Source of the DNA: Chloroflexota bacterium
GTDB lineage: Bacteria; Chloroflexota; Dehalococcoidia; Lucifugimonadales; UBA2985
DNA: 43,088 nucleotides
Reading direction: 5' to 3'
Assembly (NCBI GenBank): GCA_027622595.1
Contig: JAQBZZ010000011.1
Coordinates: 1-43,088, forward strand
Shown here: in pieces, positions 1 through 6,741 of the stretch
How positions within the stretch are numbered: the first letter of the stretch is position 1
How the letters are laid out: the number at the start of each line of letters is the position of its first letter
The notes under the pieces: generated by a model
The model's input: the letters and a program-made list of their open reading frames with translations, nothing else
Told to the model about the DNA's origin: nothing
Databases searched by the model: none
Position numbers and translations under genes: made by a program

Positions 1-118
1 CAAGATGGTGGACGCTATCTTGGAAAAGGTCGCTCTTTGTAAAGCCGTTATTGTAACACCACACTAGGTCATGGGTCTGATCTTGCAGTCACCCACGACT
101 TCATCATATGATCATACA

Positions 119-286
119 ATGTTACCAAGACGCTTCAGCCGTTACTTGTTTTGGATCGCTTTTCCCGCGGGGCTGGTCGCTGTTTTTGCCTTCGACTGGT
201 GGGTAGGACTGCTTGTGTTCTGGTCTGTTTCGATTACACCGGGCTTGGTTTATGGCATCTATATGAGATTGAAGCGAAGGCACTAG
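119..286 (+). CDS. small hypothetical membrane protein (about 2 TM)
   Basis: ORF 71..286; hydrophobic segments YLFWIAFPAGLVAVFAF and WWVGLLVFWSVSITPGLVYGIYM, then a basic C-terminus (MRLKRRH). Internal ATG at 119 is a plausible start. Confidence 0.45.
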   Translation: MLPRRFSRYLFWIAFPAGLVAVFAFDWWVGLLVFWSVSITPGLVYGIYMRLKRRH

Positions 287-397
287 GCTGTGCCCACACT
301 GCTCCCATTGCAAGATGTCCAATTCCTACGTTGGTCCGAACCATCACACAGTAACTGACACCCATGCAATAACATCTGGAATGAAGGTTGGTGTCCC

Positions 398-664
398 ATG
401 AACCAGCCGCGATCATCTGATGACCAGGAAAGAAGAATGTCTCATTTTGTGGAAGTCTCCTATAACGATGATCAGGACTCCAGAGGCCTGGACCCAACCC
501 TGATCGACCTGGCCAACAAGTACTACGGCAGTCCTTCTAATCGAGGTGCCAGCGATGATAGGCGTAACCTGGAGTTCCTATTCCCTCACTATGAGCAGGC
601 GTCCGCTTTCATGGCCGATATCCAGACGTATTTACCACAGGTAAGCGTTGACCGGGTATCCTGA
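398..664 (+). CDS. hypothetical protein
   Basis: 88-aa ORF with no competing ORF of better quality; no family recognised. Confidence 0.4.
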   Translation: MNQPRSSDDQERRMSHFVEVSYNDDQDSRGLDPTLIDLANKYYGSPSNRGASDDRRNLEFLFPHYEQASAFMADIQTYLPQVSVDRVS

Positions 665-677
665 AAATAGGCTCGGA

Positions 678-707
678 TTGACCACCTTACAGGGGCCGGC
701 GTATACT
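678..707 (+). promoter_or_regulatory. sigma70-like promoter for the downstream HbpS/GlcG-like gene
   Basis: TTGACC (678-683), 18-nt spacer, TATACT (702-707), followed by GGGAGGATG SD and ATG at 749. Confidence 0.5.
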
Positions 708-748
708 CCCGTCGTCCGAAATATTAGTTGGATGGGAGGATGTAAAAC

Positions 749-1144
749 ATGGCTATCACACTGAGCGAGGCACAGAAGATGCTGGATGCAGCCCTGACCA
801 GCGCCAGCGCCATTGGAGTGAAGGGGAGCATCTGCGTTGTGGACACCCAGGGTATTCCTTTGGCGTTAGCCCGCATGGATGGCGCTCGATTCTTTACCGC
901 GGACGTGGCCCATGGCAAGGCTATGGTCTCCGCTTTCTTCGGCCAGCCCAGCGCTGCCCTTGCAGAGCGAGCGAGCACTCCCTTCTTCTCATCATTCAAC
1001 CAGATGAATGGAGGCCGCCTATTCTTCGTTCAGGGCGCAGTGCCGGTTACCCAGAATGAGGAACTCGTCGGCGCCATTGGAGTCAGTGGTGGCAGCGCCC
1101 AACAGGACGAGGACATAGCCAAAGCGGGTCTCGAAGCCCTCTAA
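749..1144 (+). CDS. heme-binding protein, GlcG/HbpS (DUF336) family
   Basis: Motifs GSICVVDTQGIPLALARMDGA, AHGKAMVSAFFGQPS, GAVPVTQNEELVGAIGVSGGSAQQDEDIAKAG are typical of the GlcG/HbpS fold. Confidence 0.85.
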   Translation: MAITLSEAQKMLDAALTSASAIGVKGSICVVDTQGIPLALARMDGARFFTADVAHGKAMVSAFFGQPSAALAERASTPFFSSFNQMNGGRLFFVQGAVPVTQNEELVGAIGVSGGSAQQDEDIAKAGLEAL

Positions 1145-1177
1145 CCCCGACCATATTTTTGCACACGCCGCATAAGA

Positions 1178-1214
1178 TTGAGGGGTTATATGCGTCTAGC
1201 ATATAACCCCTCAA
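1178..1214. terminator. perfect inverted repeat between convergent genes; probable bidirectional terminator
   Basis: TTGAGGGGTTATATGC (1178-1193) gtcta GCATATAACCCCTCAA (1199-1214), between a + gene ending at 1144 and a - gene ending at 1291. Confidence 0.7.
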
Positions 1215-1290
1215 AAATCCTTGTTACCATCCCCTGCTTTGGCAACCTAGCCACATTGCAGGAAGCCCACTGGTCTACAAAGAGCCAGCC

Positions 1291-3966
1291 CTATACAATG
1301 CCTCCCTCGGCCAAGACTGCCAACTCAGCCTTGGACAGGCCCAACTCTCCGCACAGAATCTCTTCGTTATGCTCTCCGATGAGAGGCGCACGCCTGGATA
1401 TCTTCCAGGGCGAGCCGTTGAAGATACCGGCGGGCCCTGGGTAACGGAAAGTCTTACCAACCTCCGGATGCTCGACCGAGGTCCAGAACCCACGGTCATC
1501 CAGGTGCGGGTCATCCATCACCTCGTCAGGAGAGCGGACGGCTCCCATATTGAAACCCCGCTTCTGACCACCGTGGTATATCTGGTCTCGCGAAGCGCTA
1601 CCAAGCAGCATCATGAATAGCTCATTGTCGGTGATGACTTCAGGGTCCCGCTCCTTCTCATCGATGAGGTCAACGGGCAGTCCGAGTTCCTCGTACCACC
1701 CACGCAACACCTTTAGCTGATCCCCTGTTATTCTGGTTACTATCTGAGCGCCCACGTTAATGTACTTGCCGTCTCCACACATGTGCTGAGCCGGTTGATT
1801 GGGGACAGCGGCAGCATGGCGACCAGTCTGACGCTTAACCACATTCTTGGCGTATATCCAGGTATTCACATGCATTTCGGTGGTCAGAGCGCAGGACTCA
1901 TGGACGGATACATCGATGTACTGTCCGCGACCGGTTGATGACCGGTACATCAGAGCCGCCTCTATGGCAATGCAGGCGAAGTGGCTTCCAGTGTGCCACG
2001 CCTGTCCCCCGCCGGGTGCGATGGGCGGGGCATCTGGCAGGTCCACATCAGAATAGCCGCAGCACGCCATCTGACCGCCGGCGGCCAGATGCAGCAGGTC
2101 GCTGGACAGATAGTCCTTCCAGGGCCCTGTCTGGCCAAATGGAGTCAGCGAGCACATGGTCAGCCCTGGGTTGTTCTTTTTCAGATCCTCGTAGCCCAAC
2201 CCAAGAGAGGCCATGTACCCGGGCTTGAAGGTCTCAAGGACAACGTCAGCCTTCTCCACCATCCGGCGGAACAACCGACGTCCGTCCTCTGTCTCCAGGT
2301 CAAGGGTAACCCCGCGCTTGGAGGTGTTGTAGTGCCAGAAATACAGGCTCCTCTCACGGTGCGGCATGTCCTGGTAGAAGGGCCCAATTGTTCTGGCCGC
2401 CTCACCGCCGGGCGGCTCTATCTTAATGACATCCGCTCCCATATCGCCCATGAGCTTGCCGGCCCACTGGCCCTTCTCATCGGAAAGTTCCAGCACGCGC
2501 AGGCCATCCAAAGCCCCGCCACCAGGTGCTATAACCGGTGCAGGTGCGGGATTTGGCCCCGCCTTGAGACCCTTCCACTCCACAGGAGAGGGGTCGTCGA
2601 TCATCTCCTGTATGTACGGATAGTGAGTCCTGTCAAAGTCCTTTGGCCAGAATGTCCCGTCCTCGAAGCCTGCCACCAACTCCTCGTGGCTGATGCCCAA
2701 CAGCCCCTCGAAGACGTACTTGTTGTGCTGGGCTACCAGAGGCCCTGTCTGGTGATTGTAAGGAGGTGTCTCCGACATTGTGAAGGGAGCATTTTGCAAT
2801 GGGAATCTGCCCAGGACAGGGTGCTCCATATCTATATACATCTTCCTATCTCGCAACTGGGGATCGTTCTCAACCCGGTCTTCGTTGCTCTGAACGGGCA
2901 TCGAAGGCACTCCAGCCGCCTGACACAACTCCATGATCTCGTACTTGCCAAGGGTCTTGGTCCAAGCCTCTATGCCCTGGTCCAGTTCTTCCTGGTGCTC
3001 CAGACGACCCGCGAGTGTGGCAAACTTCTCGCTGGTGGCCCAAGCAGGTGAGCCCATGACCCCCACCAGCCTCTGCCACTCCTCGTCGGAAAAGCAGACT
3101 ATGGTGCACCAGTCGTTGTACTCACCGGGGCTGGTGCGGTAGGCATTGTGGGGCGCTACGGTCCGTTCACGGTAGTTGTTCACCAGGGGCGTGCCTGGCC
3201 AGTGGGCCCGGTTGCCCGCCGGAAAGCCTTCGCGTATGGCGGAACGACCATTGACCTCTTTGTCCAAGAACACGGCTCCGTTGAGAGGGACTCCGGTTAT
3301 CCATTGGGACTGGTCTACGTGCTGACCCTGACCGGTCATGTTGCGGTGGTACAGGGCGCTGAGAGCGTAAATAGCCCCGAAATAACCGCCTGTGTCGTCC
3401 ATGTAGGACCAGCCCCAGCCTGCTGGCGGCTGGCCTGGAAGCCCCGACGTGTAGGTCAGACCTGACAAGGCCTGAGCGATGGGGCCCATAGTTTGATAAT
3501 CTTTGTCGCGCCCGGTGTGCCCGAAGCCTGACATGGACAGATAGATGATGTCCGGGCGGAGTTTCTTCATCTCCTCGTAGCCGAGACCCCACTTCTCCAA
3601 TACACCGGAGGCGAAGTTCTCAATTACTATGTCCGAGACAGCCACCAGGCGCTTGATGAGATCGAAGCCTCGTTCCGTCCTAGTGTTGAGGGTTATGCTT
3701 AGCTTGTTGGCATTGTTATCGCTAAAATGGCCGGATGTGTTAAGCGTTGGCTCAAAACCCGGCACGGGCTGCCCTCCGATGCCCCGGGTGTTGGGGCTCT
3801 GTGGCCACTCGACCTTTACGACCTCGGCACCCAACGCTCCGAGCCAGCGGTTGCACCAGGGACCTGCTCGGACCCAGGTAAAATCCAGGACTCGAATGCC
3901 CTCCAAGGCTCTCGGTGTAGTTGATACTCTCGTTTCGGTCTGTACCATTGCTTTACCTCCTGCCAA
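1291..3966 (-). CDS. CoA transferase family III (CaiB/BaiF), two tandem domains in one chain
   Basis: 891 aa. Domain 1 has LEGIRVLDFTWVRAGPWCNRWLGALGAEVVKVE and domain 2 has LDGLRVLELSDEKGQWAGKLMGDMGADVIKIEPPGGEAAR; both have the LGLGYE.. / LSMSGFG / SLTPFGQTGP family motifs. Confidence 0.9.
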   Translation of the reverse strand: MAGGKAMVQTETRVSTTPRALEGIRVLDFTWVRAGPWCNRWLGALGAEVVKVEWPQSPNTRGIGGQPVPGFEPTLNTSGHFSDNNANKLSITLNTRTERGFDLIKRLVAVSDIVIENFASGVLEKWGLGYEEMKKLRPDIIYLSMSGFGHTGRDKDYQTMGPIAQALSGLTYTSGLPGQPPAGWGWSYMDDTGGYFGAIYALSALYHRNMTGQGQHVDQSQWITGVPLNGAVFLDKEVNGRSAIREGFPAGNRAHWPGTPLVNNYRERTVAPHNAYRTSPGEYNDWCTIVCFSDEEWQRLVGVMGSPAWATSEKFATLAGRLEHQEELDQGIEAWTKTLGKYEIMELCQAAGVPSMPVQSNEDRVENDPQLRDRKMYIDMEHPVLGRFPLQNAPFTMSETPPYNHQTGPLVAQHNKYVFEGLLGISHEELVAGFEDGTFWPKDFDRTHYPYIQEMIDDPSPVEWKGLKAGPNPAPAPVIAPGGGALDGLRVLELSDEKGQWAGKLMGDMGADVIKIEPPGGEAARTIGPFYQDMPHRERSLYFWHYNTSKRGVTLDLETEDGRRLFRRMVEKADVVLETFKPGYMASLGLGYEDLKKNNPGLTMCSLTPFGQTGPWKDYLSSDLLHLAAGGQMACCGYSDVDLPDAPPIAPGGGQAWHTGSHFACIAIEAALMYRSSTGRGQYIDVSVHESCALTTEMHVNTWIYAKNVVKRQTGRHAAAVPNQPAQHMCGDGKYINVGAQIVTRITGDQLKVLRGWYEELGLPVDLIDEKERDPEVITDNELFMMLLGSASRDQIYHGGQKRGFNMGAVRSPDEVMDDPHLDDRGFWTSVEHPEVGKTFRYPGPAGIFNGSPWKISRRAPLIGEHNEEILCGELGLSKAELAVLAEGGIV

Positions 3967-4116
3967 AATGCCCTACGGCACGATTTCCGCTGCTATCCAA
4001 AGATATTGTTGCTAACCTGTTTACAAGGTGCCCACAAATCAAGCGATTATGCGGACGGTTCCATTTTAACCTAAGAACAAGACCCAGTCGACCCTAAATT
4101 TCCGATTAATGAACGG

Positions 4117-4674
4117 CTAGCTGAAGTCTGACAGCTCGACTATCCTGGCCTTCGATCCCTCCGTCGACAGCTCCAGAATGGCCACCTGACCAAGCCGACG
4201 AACCTGTCTCGGCAGGCTTGGACTGCCGGGGTTCACAAGCAGGACTCCCTGATGTTCTTCCACGACGGCATGGTGAGTGTGACCGAACACTATAATATCG
4301 ACCGCGGCACCAAATACATGGTGCACCGCTTCAGGCAGGCTTTTGGCGGAGGAAAACTCCCTTTGGATGGACCCGGCCATTACCTCGCCACCCATGCCTG
4401 GTATTATGAGATCGTGGACCATGCCTATGGTATAGCCCTCCAACTCGAATACACGCTTTTCAGCAACCCTGGGGTCATCTTTAAAGTGGGCCTGTGAGCC
4501 CAGTTCAACTGCTGTCACGGGCGCTATTTGCTCCAGCCAGTCCAGACACGAAGAGATGTAGATGTCCCCCGCATGGAGGATGAGATCCACTCCTTCAAAG
4601 GCCTGAACTACTTCCCGCGGGGGCTCCTTGCCAGTCCCAGGGGTATGAGTGTCCGAGATCACACCGATTTTCAT
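4117..4674 (-). CDS. metallophosphoesterase, YfcE/MJ0936 family
   Basis: MKIGVISDTHTP, LILHAGDIY, VFGHTHHAVVEEHQGVLLVNPGSPSLPR. Confidence 0.9.
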   Translation of the reverse strand: MKIGVISDTHTPGTGKEPPREVVQAFEGVDLILHAGDIYISSCLDWLEQIAPVTAVELGSQAHFKDDPRVAEKRVFELEGYTIGMVHDLIIPGMGGEVMAGSIQREFSSAKSLPEAVHHVFGAAVDIIVFGHTHHAVVEEHQGVLLVNPGSPSLPRQVRRLGQVAILELSTEGSKARIVELSDFS

Positions 4675-4747
4675 GTTTAAAGACCACCTCAGTTATAATT
4701 GAGTCTGACATGCACCATGAGACCAGCCCGTCTTGAAAAGCAGGGTC

Positions 4748-4780
4748 TGTTCGGAGCATTGTAATGGCGCGCTCCGAACA
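4748..4780. promoter_or_regulatory. 10-bp-arm inverted repeat in a divergent intergenic region
   Basis: TGTTCGGAGC (4748-4757), 13-nt spacer, GCTCCGAACA (4771-4780), between a - gene (metallophosphoesterase) and a + gene (CBS protein). Confidence 0.45.
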
Positions 4781-4955
4781 CGTCAATTGCCGTTGCCTTT
4801 GGTGGGTAAATTGAAGACACAGATGGGGTGAAAGAGGTAATATTATCAGACTAAGATGAGTGCTTTGGGCAAAAAGCATAGACAATGCCACAGTAAAGCA
4901 GTGGTTGAGAACTGAGGTATGCCCCGACCTGCAAATTTGGGATGGAGACAATCAA

Positions 4956-5411
4956 ATGAACGCACAGGATATAATGACCAGCCCTGTGGTCACGACCACG
5001 GCAGATTCAACAGTTGAGACGGCGGCGAAACTCATGCTGGAGCATGGTACAAGCTGCCTTCCTGTTCTGGACAACAAGGGACAACTGGTGGGCATTCTGA
5101 CCCACACGGACTTCGGCTTCCATCGCAAGTTTCTGCCGATGGCTGGCCACCTGTACACCCTGATGGGCTCCTGGGTCAAACCGGAAACCCTGGAGGAAGT
5201 TGCCAAGGCGGTGAGCAGCAGAAGCGTAAGCGAGGTGATGAGTCATCCGGCAATTACTGTACAGGAAGACACGCCTGTTGCCGAAGTGGCAGACCTGATG
5301 ATTCAGAAGAACATCAGCAGGCTCCCCGTGGTGCGAGGCAAGGCACTGGTAGGCATAGTCACCAGGCACGACTTCGTCAAGCTGATGGCGATGTCTCCAA
5401 CCCAGGACTAG
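4956..5411 (+). CDS. CBS-domain pair protein
   Basis: MNAQDIMTSPVVTTTADSTVETAAKLMLEHGTSCLPVLDNKGQLVGILTHTD and a second CBS SVSEVMSHPAITVQEDTPVAEVADLMIQKNISRLPVV; start chosen at internal Met of ORF 4860..5411. Confidence 0.88.
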   Translation: MNAQDIMTSPVVTTTADSTVETAAKLMLEHGTSCLPVLDNKGQLVGILTHTDFGFHRKFLPMAGHLYTLMGSWVKPETLEEVAKAVSSRSVSEVMSHPAITVQEDTPVAEVADLMIQKNISRLPVVRGKALVGIVTRHDFVKLMAMSPTQD

Positions 5412-5420
5412 CCCGCGCAA

Positions 5421-5440
5421 GGCGTGCCCTGCACCCACAT
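5421..5440. repeat. dispersed GCAGGGCACGCCCTGCACCCA element, copy 1 (partial)
   Basis: GGCGTGCCCTGCACCCACAT shortly after the CBS gene stop. Confidence 0.55.
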
Positions 5441-5520
5441 ACCGGACGGTACGCTGCGCTGTTAGCCTGCACCTAACCAAGGGATGATGTGGCCTGATGG
5501 CATTTTGAGCGCCCCATATT

Positions 5521-5630
5521 TCATTCCGAGGAGCGGAGCGACGAGGAATCTAGGACTTATGCCCTTAACAGGCATGGTGCGCCTTAGATTCTGAGGTCGT
5601 CTCGACTTGTCGATACTACCTCAGAATGAC
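5521..5630. repeat. imperfect inverted-repeat intergenic element
   Basis: TCATTCCGAGGAGCGGAGCGACGAGGAATCTAGG ... CCTTAGATTCTGAGGTCG...CTACCTCAGAATGACA; ends are complementary. Confidence 0.6.
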
Positions 5631-5671
5631 ATGGATATATGTGCGCGTTCTGACAGGATAATCGTGTACCG

Positions 5672-5887
5672 TTATGCAGCGCGGCCACCCCACCTGGCGC
5701 TTCCGGATGAGGCCAGAACCTTCTCAACCTCGTCCGCGACCTGAACGGACATGGAATACTTTAGCACAACCTCCTCCACCTCGCTCAGGTAATAGGCACA
5801 CTGAACGCAGGTCACGTAACGCCCGTACAAATCCTGATTCTCGGAGAGATCACCGTTACAGCGGGGACAACTTTTCAGCCAAACCAT
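5672..5887 (-). CDS. small zinc-ribbon-like protein
   Basis: MVWLKSCPRCNGDL...VTCVQCAYYL gives two CxxC pairs; AGGAGG SD just upstream of the internal ATG at 5887. Confidence 0.6.
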   Translation of the reverse strand: MVWLKSCPRCNGDLSENQDLYGRYVTCVQCAYYLSEVEEVVLKYSMSVQVADEVEKVLASSGSARWGGRAA

Positions 5888-5924
5888 GTTATGTCCTCCT
5901 ACTTTTAAAATCTCTTGTATCGGC

Positions 5925-6338
5925 CTAAGCATGGCTTTCTCCACGCTTTGCCGCTATAAGCCCTTCCAGGGTCCCAACCAGCTCCCAGGGATCGAAGGGC
6001 TTGGTCATAAAGTGATTCCCCAATGGCCCATAACGAGTCACAGCTTCATCCTGGTTCAGAGCTGATATCACCACCCATACCGGTAGCCCCCTGGGTTGTT
6101 GAGCGAAATTGCGGAGGTGGCAAAGGACTTTGCCTTCCAAGCCATCCGACAGGCCAAGGTCCAGGACTACTGCGTCCGTGGGCTGCTGGTCCAAAACCCG
6201 GATGGCCTCCATACCTGTAGTTACCTCGGTGACATTGAACCCCGTGGTCCGCAGGGCAATACGGAGCATCCTCCTCACACTCTGGTCATCCTCTATTACA
6301 AGGACATTTGGGGTTACGCCGTAGTTGGAGTTTTCCAT
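5925..6338 (-). CDS. response regulator receiver domain protein
   Basis: NVLVIEDDQSVRRMLRIALRTTGF, DAVVLDLGLSDG, HFMTKPFDPWELVGTLEGL; start at internal Met. Confidence 0.88.
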   Translation of the reverse strand: MENSNYGVTPNVLVIEDDQSVRRMLRIALRTTGFNVTEVTTGMEAIRVLDQQPTDAVVLDLGLSDGLEGKVLCHLRNFAQQPRGLPVWVVISALNQDEAVTRYGPLGNHFMTKPFDPWELVGTLEGLIAAKRGESHA

Positions 6339-6558
6339 GTTGCTCTTTATCTCTCGGCAGACGTGAATCCAATGCCGCTGTATCTGCTCCTTACTACTCA
6401 ATGCAGTCTCATGTTACACAGAGGCCATGCAGTCTTCGTGAATATCTACCAGCGTGATGTGAAGAAATCGTGAACGTAGAGGGCAAAGTTCGTGTCTTAG
6501 AGAAAATGCACGGAGCACAAATGCCACTAGTATGTTGCCCCCGAAGTTTGCCGCGAAT

Positions 6559-6657
6559 GTCATTGCGAGTCCGCCGCAGGCGGACGTGGCAATCTGGTTG
6601 CGGGGTGCACACCCGTCCCCCAGATTGCTTCGTCGGCTGTTGCCTCCTCGCAATGAC
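6559..6657. repeat. MITE-like inverted-repeat element
   Basis: Terminal GTCATTGCGAG (6559-6569) and CTCGCAATGAC (6647-6657), with internal complementary CAATCTGG / CCAGATTG. Confidence 0.7.
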
Positions 6658-6741
6658 GATTTATAGGGTATTGCAAGGACACCAGACTGGTGTCGCAGGG
6701 GGAATACCGCTGGGGAGAAGGGCGCGTGAACTTGAGGGGAG

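Noticed and set aside
1981-3051. 356-aa + strand ORF
   Set aside because: Lies antisense to the clearly recognised CaiB/BaiF gene; composition is a codon shadow with no family motif.
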